Assembly: GCF_900496995.4 (NCBI RefSeq)
Contig: NC_044008.1
Coordinates: forward strand, 1,960,453-2,024,452
Reading direction: 5' to 3'
DNA: 64,000 bases
Origin: Aquila chrysaetos chrysaetos
Taxonomy: Eukaryota > Chordata > Aves > Accipitriformes > Accipitridae
Under the pieces are notes generated by a model. It ran no database searches, had not been told where the DNA came from, and was given only the letters and a program-made list of their open reading frames with translations. How positions within the stretch are numbered: the stretch's first letter is position 1; each line of letters begins with the position of its first letter. Of the stretch, positions 49,201 to 57,400 are shown piece after piece. Position numbers and translations under genes: made by a program.

Positions 49201-51370
49201 TACCTGGCCAATGCTTTGAGCAACCTGACCTAAATTTGAAGTTGGCCTTGCTTTGAGCAGGTGTCGAACTGGAGACCTCCCAGAATTCATTTCCAGTTAA
49301 AATTTTCTATTATTCTGTGAACAAGCCTCAAGCCAGCGACTTCTTGAATTGCTCTATCTGCATCACAAGACCACATCTAGGTGCCAAGCTGGCATCATCT
49401 TGTTTTTGAGTCTCCAGATGAAGGTTTAATACATACATGTCTTATCTGCATAAACTCCTTTCCCAGTTTTATCACAATTTCCCTGGGCCTCTTTACACAG
49501 ACAAGCCTCACAAAGGAATGTGCGACCATCCCAGAAACTGAGCCAGTGTGTTTCATCAACTCACCGAATCACTGAAGCCTTCAATTATGCTATGCTTTTC
49601 AAGTGCAGTAATTAGGGAGCTACAACTTGATCTTCAAGATGATACTGAAGCATGTTTCTATGAAAAAAATCTATTTTTAAAAGTTCATTAAATTGTTCTG
49701 CCATCCAGAACACACAATGGTTACTAAAACCAGCCATTATGAAAACCAAGCTCATTGATGTTTACCTTGCTTTAAGTCACCTAATAAAGAACATCCATTC
49801 CAGCCTCTGGGGACTTTCGCCAGGTTTCAAAACAAGGTACTGCCTCAGTCACCTTCCTCTCACTCATTCCCATGGCACAAATTAAGCTGGAGGAAGAGCA
49901 GGAGCATCTCTCACCATTCCAACCCAAGCAGCTGCCAGGCTGGGATGCAAAGGGCTGCAATCCCCCATCAGGTGTGAAGAACCAGGGCAGCGAGGAAAAG
50001 ACCCTGATCACATCTAAGAGTGAACCACTCCCCAAATACAGCATCTGGAGGTAGAAACTGGGCTGAGTTAATTAAAGCCACATTTGTCAGAAATGGGTGG
50101 TTTCTATATCACCCGCACACTTGGAGAAGTCATTTCCTAACCTTGAGGGCAACAGAAAACACAAGCCTCTGCTGATCAATCTGGGTTTGTCTAGATAGGA
50201 GTCAGCAGGAGATGGGTCACTCAGGGATCAGCTGCTGATAGGGCAGGAGCTGCTTATAAACACATCCAGATATCATTTTTGGGGTCAACACAGATAAGGT
50301 GATCTTCAAGTTAACTTAAGAAGTAAGTTTCTTTCACTCGGTGGTCTTGGGAAAGTGTCCCAAGTTCAATATGTCAAAATAACAGTAATAGATGGCATGC
50401 ACAGGGATTTAAAAATCAGAGTAAAAGCCAGGGCTGACACTGCATCTGAGGCAGGTCTCCCCGTGCCCAGGAGAGGGAGTTGATCCGGTGTTACAGCCTG
50501 CAGAGATCCTGGAGGCTCAGCCAATCTCTCCAGGAGATGTAAAAGACACCCCACCTCCAAATTATTCCCACACCGAGGAGCAACAAGGATCCTCTCCTCC
50601 TTCTCCCAAACTAACGCGGGCTGTAGGCAGCCCGCCAGACACCCCTACAACAGATGGGGAAGAGGAAAGTCTTTGCACGAAAGCCTAGGGGTAGTTTGGC
50701 ACGCAGGGGTGGAGATAAGAGAAGCTACCCCCCCTTATGGGACAGGAACAGGCAGGGAAACCGGTTATGGCCTGAGGAACGCCCTGCCCCAGTCTTACCG
50801 TGTAAGATGGGGCGTTGGTGGACCCCTTGCCTAATTACAGGCGACACGTTCACCTTATAAGACAGAACGGAAAAGCCTGCCGGGGGTGGGTCAGGAAGCG
50901 CCCCCTAAAACCTGGGGGGAGTGGGAAGGAAAGACGTGTCCACCTCGTAAGGTAGGAAAGCAAGGGGTCCCTTACACCCTGCAGGAGAGGAATTCCCCTT
51001 ATGAGACAGGAGGGTGGGGAGGGGGATCCCGTACAGCCGGAGGGAGGGAATTTCCCTTGTAAGACAAGAGGGTGAGGGGTCCCCCACAGCCTTGCCCGTA
51101 CAAGGCGGGAGGGCACGAAGTCCCCTGCAGGCTGATGGGAGCCCCCCCCGACTTATAAGACAGGAGAATGGCGGGGTCCCCCTTTGCAGGGCTCCAGCCC
51201 CTGACAGGGGGGACGGGGAGGGATCGCGGCTCCTACCGGCTGCAGGAGGCGGCCGAGTCGGCCACGCCGGGGGTGCTGTCCGCCGGGGGCGAGCGGCTGG
51301 CGCGGGCCCCGGCACTGGCCCTGCCCCGTCTCCTCCGAGGGGGCTTCTGACCCACGGGCTCTGCCTCCAT
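1..51370 (-). CDS. NET1: NET1, Rho guanine nucleotide exchange factor, long isoform; 10 coding exons seen, 3' part outside the window
   Basis: NET1 activates RhoA by promoting GDP release through its DH domain; it shuttles between nucleus and cytoplasm. Coding exons on the minus strand, in transcript order, are 51370-51237, 22382-22316, 17059-17000, 3958-3851, 3022-2855, 2075-2013, 1533-1437, 1314-1238, 725-468 and 207-37. All have AG acceptors and GT donors, and the phases join into one open frame of 401 codons. Recognisable order: Arg-rich N-terminus, KRKRREKDDD basic cluster, a second basic segment, DH domain (about residues 176-358), and the start of the PH domain (from about 388). The sequence agrees with vertebrate NET1 rather than its paralogue ARHGEF3, for example in the stretch SDINLKKGESECQYYIDKLE. 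Human NET1 has 596 residues, so roughly 195 C-terminal residues are missing only because the window ends. No frameshift or premature stop was seen. Confidence 0.97.
37..207 (-). CDS. NET1: NET1 exon 10, end of the DH domain and start of the PH domain (residues 345-401)
   Basis: The 171-bp exon encodes ISIIQGVLSDINLKKGESEC to LLCHGELKNKNGH, closing the last DH helix and entering the first PH strand. Donor gtaagt at 36-31. The next exon (PH core) would lie left of the window. Confidence 0.97.
468..725 (-). CDS. NET1: NET1 exon 9, core of the DH domain (residues 259-344)
   Basis: The 258-bp exon encodes 86 residues, LPRLHAYKGYCSNQLAAKAL through HTPKDHPDIQILEEA. It contains the most conserved DH helices, including FLDIPRSRLVKYPLLLKEIL, which packs against the GTPase. 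Acceptor ttctcctgcag and donor gtaagt are near consensus. Phase 0 at both ends. Confidence 0.98.
726..1237 (-). other. NET1 intron 8
   Basis: Intron between exons 8 and 9. It contains a 21-bp poly-A tract (842-862 on plus). Nothing else was recognised. Confidence 0.95.
1238..1314 (-). CDS. NET1: NET1 exon 8, DH domain (residues 233-258)
   Basis: The 77-bp exon completes the split Asp codon and encodes LLASLGEATKPDGTVEQIGP followed by ILVKW, against human LLTRIGEATKPDGTVEQIGH and ILVSW. Acceptor gcaattccag, donor gtgagt. The intron to the previous exon is only 122 bp. Confidence 0.97.
1437..1533 (-). CDS. NET1: NET1 exon 7, DH domain (residues 201-233)
   Basis: The 97-bp exon encodes AYHDPMLKLSIMSEEELTHI followed by FGDLDSYIPLHE and the first base of an Asp codon. 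It is identical to human NET1 over its whole length as I recall that protein. It ends in phase 1 at donor gtaaga; the Asp codon is completed by the next exon. Confidence 0.97.
1534..2012 (-). other. NET1 intron 6
   Basis: A 479-bp intron with canonical ends; no repeat or conserved element was recognised. Confidence 0.95.
2013..2075 (-). CDS. NET1: NET1 exon 6, DH domain helix 1 (residues 180-200)
   Basis: The 63-bp exon encodes AIYEMSRGEQDLIEDLKLARK, identical or nearly identical to human. It forms the start of the DH domain, where conserved region 1 contacts the Rho switch region. The acceptor cttcctcacag and donor gtgagt are strong. Phase is 0 at both ends. Confidence 0.97.
2076..2854 (-). 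other. NET1 intron 5
   Basis: A 779-bp intron with canonical ends; no repeat or gene was recognised. Confidence 0.95.
2855..3022 (-). CDS. NET1: NET1 exon 5, PAK-site region and DH-domain entry (residues 124-179)
   Basis: The 168-bp exon encodes 56 residues, starting SFALRSDSKSPG and ending SLSTKEIKRQE. The first half diverges from mammals; from TPPKRRNSVLWSEMLDVNMK on it is well conserved. In mammals the corresponding KRRSSALW contains two serines (152/153) phosphorylated by PAK1 to restrain exchange activity; here the first is Asn and the second is kept. The acceptor follows a run of 22 T on the coding strand (plus 3035-3056), an unusually uniform polypyrimidine tract. Donor gtaggc. Confidence 0.96.
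3023..3850 (-). other. NET1 intron 4
   Basis: An 828-bp intron. Its 3' end (low coordinates) holds a long T-rich tract on the transcribed-sense strand, next to the acceptor of exon 5. Nothing else was recognised. Confidence 0.95.
3035..3074. repeat. Poly-A/A-rich tract on plus (poly-T on the NET1 sense strand)
   Basis: It has 22 consecutive A (3035-3056), then further A-rich sequence. On the NET1 strand it forms a T-rich polypyrimidine tract ending about 12 nt before the exon 5 acceptor. Confidence 0.95.
3851..3958 (-). CDS. NET1: NET1 exon 4, first exon common to both isoforms (residues 88-123)
   Basis: The exon encodes 36 residues from EPSNKRVRPLARVTSLANLI to RRFGQTIQ, essentially identical to human. 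It is 108 bp, phase 0 at both ends, with acceptor tttatttacag and donor gtaaat. This is the joining point for both alternative first-exon sets: exon 3 of the long form and the NET1A exon at 8561-8653. The SNKRVRP and RNGAVRR basic segments contribute to nuclear import in the mammalian protein. Confidence 0.97.
8123..8145. repeat. Poly-T tract
   Basis: 23 consecutive T about 420 bp downstream of the NET1A splice donor, at the edge of the CpG island. Confidence 0.9.
8561..8653 (-). CDS. NET1: NET1A alternative first coding exon (31 codons)
   Basis: It encodes MVAHDELGGLLPIKRTIRVI followed by DAQNQSFREQE, matching the human NET1A N-terminus MVAHDETGGLLPIKRTIRVL. The ATG has G at -3 and +4. The exon is 93 bp, ends in phase 0 at donor gtgagg, and therefore joins in frame to exon 4 at 3958. 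The product lacks the first 87 residues of the long form, including the PRRRRGR and KRKRREK clusters. In mammals that changes localisation and makes NET1A the more readily cytoplasmic, Rho-activating form. It sits inside the 13-kb third intron of the long transcript with its own CpG island. Confidence 0.95.
8764..8935. repeat. Two-copy tandem duplication, 96-bp period, in the NET1A promoter
   Basis: Copy 1 starts at about 8765 and copy 2 at about 8861. Each holds the same order of elements: GGGGCGGGGCTACCGC, GACCACGCCCCTCCCC, AAAGCCACGCCCGTTGGCT and a CCTCG end. The duplication doubles the set of GC and CACGCCC boxes just upstream of the NET1A start. Confidence 0.85.
17000..17059 (-). CDS. 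NET1: NET1 exon 3, basic nuclear-localisation exon (residues 68-87)
   Basis: The 60-bp exon encodes KRKRREKDDDAVSLCSLDFK, against human KRKRREKDDDVVSLSSLDLK. The KRKRREK cluster is a known nuclear localisation signal of the long isoform. Acceptor ttcttacag and donor gtaatc. It is phase 0 at both ends, so skipping it would keep the frame. It is absent from NET1A, whose first exon joins directly to the next exon. Confidence 0.96.
18935..18958. repeat. Poly-T tract
   Basis: 24 consecutive T within intron 2. Confidence 0.9.
19210..19400. repeat. Diverged two-copy tandem duplication, 97-99-bp period
   Basis: Copy 1 (about 19210-19302) and copy 2 (about 19309-19399) share GCAATAAA, ACCACRCCTTTTTGGTCTG, ATTATTYTTTCC-like sequence, TATGTARGTCAAG and GATATTARCAT-like sequence in the same order. 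Substitutions and small indels separate them. Confidence 0.75.
22316..22382 (-). CDS. NET1: NET1 exon 2 (residues 45-67)
   Basis: The 67-bp exon encodes YPLRRGSSFTFLTPGPHWDFTL after completing the split Arg codon, nearly identical to human SLRRGSSFTFLTPGPNWDFTL. Acceptor ctgctcacag and donor gtgagt are both good. It is used only by the long isoform. It ends in phase 0, which matches the following exon. Confidence 0.96.
22731..22760. repeat. (AAT)n-rich microsatellite
   Basis: AATAATAATAATAA followed by AAAATAATAATATTAT; short and interrupted. Confidence 0.85.
24320..24414. repeat. AT-rich low-complexity patch
   Basis: TATATATATATATACACG is followed by repeated CTAAATATATA, CTAAAATAAATA and AATATATAAATATAAA blocks. 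It is almost free of G and C. Confidence 0.85.
33195..33418 (+). mobile_element. Ancient CR1-type 3' fragment
   Basis: The right end (GGAAACAGCACATTGGGTCA, GGGACCCTTGTTCTGAACCA, GTTCTTATGTTCTTA) resembles the 3' end of CR1 lineages widespread in turtles and crocodilians, typically GGATACTGGGCTAGATGGAC ... GGTCTGACCCAG ... TTCTTATGTTCTTA. The left part, around ACTAGACAAAGCCTTGAAAG, fits the same consensus loosely. It is old and diverged; the left boundary is approximate. Confidence 0.6.
37194..37228. repeat. Poly-T tract, longest homopolymer of the window
   Basis: 35 consecutive T. The length may be affected by sequencing or assembly error. Confidence 0.9.
44498..44518. repeat. Poly-A tract
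   Basis: 21 consecutive A in intron 1. No retroposed gene could be recognised before it. Confidence 0.9.
48735..49320 (+). mobile_element. CR1 non-LTR retrotransposon, 5'-truncated 3' end
   Basis: The segment follows avian CR1 order: GTGAGACCCCATCTGGATAC, the GGCCCCACAGTACAAAAAAG motif, GGGGCTGGAGCAGAGGATGA, TTCACTCAGCCTGCATAAGAG, CTGTCTACAACTATCTAAAAA, CTTGGAGGTTTCTGAAG, GCTTTGAGCAGGTGTCG and a decayed octamer tail near TTCTATTATTCTGTG. It lies in the 28.9-kb NET1 intron on the strand opposite to NET1. It has many substitutions and no reverse-transcriptase frame. No target duplication is expected from CR1 and none was found. Confidence 0.88.
50690..51185. repeat. Degenerate GC-rich minisatellite, about 54-bp unit, at the 5' end of NET1 intron 1
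   Basis: Units are anchored by variants of CTTATAAGACAGGAGGGTGG followed by GGGGTCCC and ACAGCC. Anchors occur near 50734, 50800, 50853, 50944, 50998, 51056, 51098 and 51152, so most spacings are 42-66 bp. The array ends about 50 bp from the donor of NET1 exon 1. Unit divergence is high, so the array is probably old. Confidence 0.7.
51237..51370 (-). CDS. NET1: NET1 exon 1 of the long isoform (residues 1-45)
   Basis: This exon encodes the isoform-specific N-terminus beginning MEAEPVGQKPPRRRRGRA. The start was chosen because it aligns with the human start MEPELAAQK and lies in a strong Kozak context (TCACCATGG). The same frame stays open upstream to another ATG at 51670, but that stretch has no visible NET1 similarity and lies in the CpG island. 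The exon is 134 bp and ends with two bases of an Arg codon (CG) before gtagga; the codon is completed by the first base of the exon at 22382. The PRRRRGR cluster matches the position of the first nuclear localisation signal of mammalian NET1. Outside the basic patch the exon is poorly conserved and rich in Ala, Ser and Pro. Confidence 0.92.
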
Positions 51371-51760
51371 GGTGACACGTCGCACCGGGGAAGAGCGGGG
51401 ACCGGACCAAGCCGTACCGCGGATAATGGCGGCGGCAGTAGCGGCGGCGGAGGCGAACCGGCGGTTTGAAAATGGCGGCGGTAGCGGCGGCGGCCAATCA
51501 GCACGGCGGGTGGGGCGAGTTGCCAGGAGACGCGGGGGCGGGACAAGCGAGGGGCGGGCTTCTGAGGGAAGAGGGGCGGGGGGGGGGGAGGACCCCGGCC
51601 TGAGGGGAAACTGAGGCAGGGAGCCGTTATGTCCGGCCGTCGCCCGCCCTCTCCGTCCCGGCCAGGGCATTGCTCCCTCTCCTCCCGTCGTCCGTCCTTC
51701 CCTTCAGCCTTTTCTCCTCAGCGAACGCAAGGCCAGCACCCCGCGGCCCCCGGGGGAGAG
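51371..51760 (-). promoter_or_regulatory. CpG-island promoter of the NET1 long isoform
   Basis: Very GC-rich sequence lies upstream of the ATG at 51370. Visible candidate sites are AATGGCGGC motifs at about 51425 and 51471 (YY1-like; the second is preceded by TTTGAA), a CCAAT box at 51493-51497 (NF-Y), GTTGCCAGGAGAC at about 51519 (resembles an RFX half site), and GGGGCGGG boxes at about 51537, 51554 and 51572 (Sp1). The first two AATGGCGGCGG elements belong to a small 46-bp duplication. No TATA box is evident. G-runs at about 51535-51592 could form a G-quadruplex on the plus strand. Confidence 0.75.
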
Positions 51761-53294
51761 GAGCAATGTCATCCCCGCCAGAGAGAGGCAGAAATCAACA
51801 AAGGCGTTGGACGAGAAACAGCTCCCTCCCCAAAAGAAAAACCCCTACCTCAGAAATAGGCTCAAATCTCAAAAATTTACCTCAGACACCCCCCTCAAAA
51901 CACATACGAGCAATTTTAACGGGGGGTGAGCTTAGTGGTGTCTCCTGGGTGTGGGCATGGGGCTGAGGCAGTGGCTTCCCTCAGAGCATCCTGCCCATGC
52001 CCCCCAGCCCCTTTCCCCTCTTGTTTTTACAGGGTTTTCCGTCTCCCCAGACGACATGGGATGTGCCTGGACCAAACCATCCCTGTGCAGAATCATGAAG
52101 CCATGCAAAGGAATAAGGTGGGATATTTGTCTCCCACTTGCTGGCACGGGGAGGGTGGGATCTTGCAGGCTGTGGTCTGTCATCCCTGAGCCACGTCCCA
52201 GCGTGAAACCACTGTGTAAACCATTTGCAGCGGGGTCTTCAATTCTGATAGAGAAGCAGACACCTTGGCTAGACAGACTTTGGCTAGCAAACCCCAGAAA
52301 CTCTGCCTGGAAAAGCAATCGGGAGCCCTCACAGTTCCTCCTGTCCCACTTTGGGTTAAGTGGTGCTTTGGGCAAGACACCAGGTGAACATTTAGACATG
52401 GTCAGGTGAGGGTATCAGTTGGAAACGTGTCCCACTTGGCTGAGATTTTTCTTGTCCTCCATTTCAGCCCTTTCCCTCTGTGGAAAGTGACTGTCATGGA
52501 GGGGATGGGGTCTCTCCCCTCATGGGGTGACAACCCTAACCGGTCCCAGAAGAGAGGGTGGATTATGATGTATCACTGCTTATACCTCCTCTGGAGTGCA
52601 GATCTGCCTTTAGACCAGACAGTTTTGGCAGAAAGATGTCCCTTTAACAATGCTGGCACCCCAGTCAGCTATGCTGGAACGGCCTTTCACAGTTTATCAT
52701 GTTCATTTCAGTCGCAGGTTGTTCTCAACTTCTGCGTAGCAGTTGGATGAAATGCTTTGAAACCCATTAAAAACCCCACATATGCACAAGGCATTTCACT
52801 CACTTGGCTCTATTTTAGTAATGCATCAGAAATGGATTCTTCAGAGATACTGAAAAACAAGTCTACCTTTTGAAGTGGAACCTGCAGCTTGATTCAGAAA
52901 AGTAGATGCCCCCTCTTTAAGCTGAATACAGCAGCCTGCCAGAAGGTTTAACACAACCATATGCGAGACAAAGATTTGAAGGTTTTAGAAAGAAGTTGTG
53001 CTTCTATTTTGAAATATACCATTGGGATGGGAGAAAGAGTAAGCATACCCGATACACCAGGCTTACTCCCAGCAGAGTATGCCAGAGGAGTCAGACTCAG
53101 CACTGATACTATACCAAAGCTAAGGGAATTAATTTTGCTTATTTTATTCCAGTGCAGACTTAACAAGACAAAACTGTGAAGTTTCTATTTTTGTTCAAAC
53201 CTAAACAGTTTAGCAACTTGTATTGCCTCACTCGGTATTTCATTTATATTGACTTATAGTTACTGATAGACATTCAGCACACTTGAGACATTCA
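51761..53294. other. Upstream region of NET1 without recognised features
   Basis: Sequence between the NET1 CpG island and the tubulin pseudogene. It contains open frames up to 155 codons, but none resembles a known protein and several overlap on both strands. Nothing can be supported. Confidence 0.7.
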
Positions 53295-54415
53295 TACACT
53301 TCATCTCTACCAGCCAAATTCTTTCTCTTCTTTCCAGTCCTTCACAGCTGTCTGCTACCTCAGAGACCTCCCCTGCTCAGCTGGATCCTGGTTTTTGCAG
53401 CAGCCATCCACAAACTGGTGTGTCCACCTGGTTTTGAAAAGCTTCCAGTCTTTCAAGACCTCCTGTTTTTTGCATTCTGCAGTGGCTGCAGCTGCATCCC
53501 TGAGCATTGTATCCTCCCCGGTACAGCAGGCAGTGAGCCATGGACTTAGCAAATGACTTTTCCATCTAGTTGGAGTACTTGGCACAGACATTGGTGATCT
53601 GAGAGGTATTTGTGGCAGGCCTTCTCTGCTGAAACTATAGGAATGAAGGTCATGAGGGTCATGCATATCTGAGGATGCAGTCACCAGGTGTGTCTCTCTT
53701 GGTGAAGTCAATACTGAAGATTCTCCTAAACCAAGGATGCAATGGGAGAGGACACCACCCCATCAACAGGTTCAAGTGGGATGCTGGGTATCCAGGTTGC
53801 GGTTGGTGATGTCATAGATCTATGACATGGCCGCCTTGTCTCTTGTGGAACCTGAGTGCTCCAGGGTGGGGTGGGAGCTCAGTGTGGAGCTGCCTGTGGA
53901 AGCTCCCTGTCTTCAAGTCGATTTGCAGAGCTACAGCTTGGATCTGGATGACCAGGAACCCTTGCAGGATCCACCAATCAGCAGGCAGTAGAAGGAGGTT
54001 CTGAGAGACTGCTACAGATGAGTATTCAATCCAAATGTAGATTTTTGAAGGCCACACTTCATTCGGAGTCAATTACAATCAGATTCAGCTGTGGCCAGAC
54101 TGGGGAGGGAAATATACCCTGAAATCTGAGTCAGGTCTGCCTTGTTATCGATCTCTGTTACATCCATCTGTCTTTGCCTTTCAGTTACATGATCAAGACA
54201 AAGGAAGTCTCCATCCATCTTCAAGCTGCAGAAGTGTGACAGAATCCAGACTGCTTTGGCTCTGCACCCATCGTGCTTTATCTGCCATTTTGGAAGTCTC
54301 AACAACCTGTGCTCAGATCCAGCATTACCTTCCCAGGGGTGCAGCAGTCCCAGACTGTTGGCAGCATCTCTCTTCCCGCTGACATGCGGCTCACTGTGAA
54401 AGAAGAACAGTGGAC
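53295..54415 (-). pseudogene. Alpha-tubulin pseudogene, apparently intron-containing
   Basis: Read on the minus strand, 54415-54290 gives FHSEPHVSGKRDAAN, matching tubulin exon 3 (FHPEQLISGKEDAAN). From about 54020, short matches follow in shifting frames in the order of alpha-tubulin exon 4: ADWWILQGFLV (ADQCTGLQGFLV), TLEHS, IYDITNRNLDTQHPT (IYDICRRNLDIERPT), DMHDPHDLHSYSF (parental PRIHFPLATYAPV region), ITNVCAKYSN (ITNACFEPAN), MAHCLLYRG (MACCLLYRG) and FKTRWTHQFVDGC (IKTKRTIQFVDWC). A possible remnant of the C-terminal end lies near 53340 after an internal deletion. There are many frameshifts and stops. About 270-300 bp of unrelated sequence sits where tubulin intron 3 (after codon 125) belongs, which argues for a duplicated rather than a retroposed copy. 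Exons 1 and 2 were not found. Orientation is the same as NET1. Confidence 0.78.
53809..53828. repeat. 20-bp perfect palindrome inside the tubulin pseudogene
   Basis: ATGTCATAGATCTATGACAT reads the same on both strands. In the parental tubulin sequence this point is a single GCCATCTATGACAT (Ala-Ile-Tyr-Asp-Ile). The left arm therefore looks like an inverted copy of the neighbouring TATGACAT. Confidence 0.9.
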
Positions 54416-57400
54416 ACCAAACTAAATTTCAACTGTAGTGAAACATGTTTGTTGGAGACCATAGTAAAAGGGGGGTCAGGTGGCAGTGGAAAGAGAGGAA
54501 CAGAAGAGGGAGAAGTAGACTGAAAACCAGAGTCACTGTTACCTTTCTCTAGAGAAGACATAAGTCTTTATAATAGATGAATTTAAATTACAGAGACTCA
54601 CCTACAACTCTCCTTGAACTCACATCCACAGTAGTCACAACATTTGCTGAACAGTGGAAGACAAAGGGGAACCTCAAAGCATGGGCCACAGCTCAGAAAG
54701 GGGAAAAAACTCTCATTGTGGGCAACAGGATTCCTGGTGCAAACATTTTAGGAAAGTTGAGAAGCTAGTCCAGCTCAGGGATCCATTTCATGTCTCTTGT
54801 AATCCTCTTTATTAGATTTCCACCAATTTTTGGTATCTCTCTGGTGATTGTGGGTTCTGGAGCTAGATGGATGCTCCGGACAGCTGCTCCCCGAGTCCTC
54901 TCTCACTAATGAAGGACCCAGAGCAGCTTGTTCATTTGCTTGGTTTCGAGAACAGGGCCTTGTAGTTGGACCCCATGTTTGAGGCAGAACTGCACTGTCC
55001 GTCCGCACACCACCCTGCCCAGCTGAGACAGAAATGCAGAACCTCCAAGTAGGACCAGGGAAGTGGCAAACCAAGACACTCTGTGAAAGAAACCTTTCTT
55101 TTCACAGTGTCCGTTCCCTGCTGAGAGGCAGTAGCAACAGCAATGATTTCCTCAGAGGAGCCAGAGGCTGCACAAGAAAATCCTTCCTGATGCTAAGGAG
55201 ATCTGCCTCTCGCATTCCTCCCGTGCTCCGCCATATGGCAGTGCCTATCAGACTGGAGGCATCGTGCCCAAGGGGATCCCCAGCTTCTCATCACAGGCAG
55301 CTACGAGGGCAAGCACTGGGGAGGAAGGGTATGTGGCTCTGCTAATCAGCACATGAGCAAGAGTCTTCAGCTAGACGCGCCAGCCTCACCCTGTGTCTTC
55401 TTCCCCTGACTTACGCATGAGACTCACCAGCTGCATAGCACTGGTAACTGCTACTTGTGTAGTTTATGCGCTCACCAGAGCTTGGAATTTTAATAAGCAT
55501 AAATGGATTTAGGATGCTATATAAAGATACTATCTCAAAGTCAGGCATTTAGCTCAGTGCTGGTGGTACAGCCTCTTCCGTGATGGTCAGGACAGAAGCT
55601 CTGCCTTGCCTCAGGCCACACCCTGACTTTATGGCTGAGCCTCTGGTAGCATCTGAGGCTAGTTACACTGCTGAAGACGGACTTGGGCAGCCCAGTGCCC
55701 ATCGAAGACAAGTAATTGTTGAAGATTATGCCCACATGATATCTGTGGGATCTCATGAGTGGTGCACAACTAGAATTACTGACAGCACAGCCTCTCAAGG
55801 GCTTGCTAAGAGGGTGTTGAGAATCCCACTGATGCTACAGCACCTACCTGCTCCCAAGTGCTGTCAGGGGTTGCAAAACAGTTTCACTGCATTTTTGGAA
55901 GGTCATGATGCTCCAGGAGAAATTTTAAGTTTGAGCTTTGCTCTGTGCTTCATCTTCAAGGCCAGAAAAGATTTTACTCAAAGGAGGGCTTTTGCCTGCT
56001 AGGCTTTCTCCTCCCCACTCTCAGTAAGGAGTAGTAGAGACTCTATTGACCTAAATGTCTGTCTTGTTAGGACTATTCCCTTCCGGAAAGATTTTTAGGA
56101 TTAGGCAGGGGATTAGTAACACATGCATTAAGGACTTGTGGTTCTCAAACAAGCAGACTTAATTAGGCAAAGATTAAAGCACACTTCATTGACACCAATC
56201 TCTTTCAGGATTCAAAGTGTCAAGTTATTTTGTAGAATTTTATACACTTGGCAACGTTGCTCATTTAAGCACTTGCACTACTTCGAAAGTAGTCATCTGG
56301 AGGATTCAAGGCAGCTTAGACATTTATAGGGCCATAAAACCTTAGGCCATAAATTGCACATGATTAGGGTGTCTGTCACCATCAGTATTTAGAGACATTT
56401 AAAAAAACACACCGACCTGTCTTGTATTTTCATCTAGGAAGAAAATACCCTAGAAAATAAGTGCCATAAAACTACATGAAAATTGCCCGTGCGTTCCAGG
56501 TAGTCAGCAAGCATTAGGCTAGATAATACATGTGGTTCACAGCCATGACAGGAACTCTGCCAAGTGACACAATCAGCTCATGAAAGTTTTCAGAGCTCTT
56601 CCATGAGGCTTACGAGAAACCCAAGCTGGCCAAACTGCCGCTGTAAGCCTCAAGTGATGCATTTCCCAACCGTTGCACACCATGCAGAATTGATTACTTT
56701 TAGAAACAAAAAATTAAGCAAATTAGTTTGGATAATCGAGTTACTCTGCTCTTCCGTTCTCACTCGTTGCACCTTCTACAAACATTATAATTGGGCCTTG
56801 CTTGTGTTTTGTCTTAGCCAGAGAGCTGACCAATGTAAAAAAGCCAGTTTTAATAATAGTGCAGCCCCATGGGTATTTTTACAATGCGTTCCAACTTTCA
56901 GAAGATGAAGGAAAAAGTGTTTTGCTTTTACATCTTCAAAATGACTGTTTATGTAGGCTTAATGACAGCATTTATCACTGTCAGAGATTTAGGACCATTA
57001 GAAAAGCCCTGTGAACTGCAAGTAATCAGAATTGTCAGTCGTCTATTAGCTTTGTCTGTGGCAATGGGAAAGGCTCTTGCTCAAAACTTCTCCTTTGCGC
57101 AGCTCAGCACAGCAGGGGAGCAGGTCTCTAGCTACAACATTACAACGCCCTTTTGACACTGCTATGGATTTGATTTCAGCAGCTCCAAAACAATCCTTTT
57201 CCATAATGGAGCAGGGATGTGTGCAGGAATGAGAAGATCCCATGCAGCCAAGAACAGCCTGGACAATCAAATGTGTCTACCTACCTTTTCCAGCCATGCA
57301 ACAGATCTCTCTACACCACATGTTCAAATTAATCCAAATAATTCAAATTAAGCCTCTATGCTGAAATCTAATTCTTCTAAAACACTTGATGCAAAGCTTC

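Larger units (their letters stand above)
22383..51236 (-). other. NET1 intron 1 of the long isoform (28.9 kb)
   Basis: It holds the two CR1-family fragments, the minisatellite at its 5' end, an (AAT)n tract, an AT-rich patch, and poly-A/T runs including 35 T at 37194-37228 and 21 A at 44498-44518. No additional exon of NET1 or of another gene could be supported on either strand. Confidence 0.88.

Noticed and set aside
50905..51546. 213-codon minus-strand open frame over the long-isoform island and minisatellite
   Set aside because: It is in a different frame from NET1 exon 1 and is explained by high GC content and the repeat array.
51371..51670. In-frame upstream extension of NET1 to an ATG at 51670
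   Set aside because: The frame is open, but the translation is Pro/Arg/Ala-rich with no NET1 similarity, while the ATG at 51370 aligns with the human start and has a strong Kozak context.
54830..55345. Possible continuation of the tubulin pseudogene or another gene
   Set aside because: No tubulin exon 2 motif was found and the open frames show no known domain.
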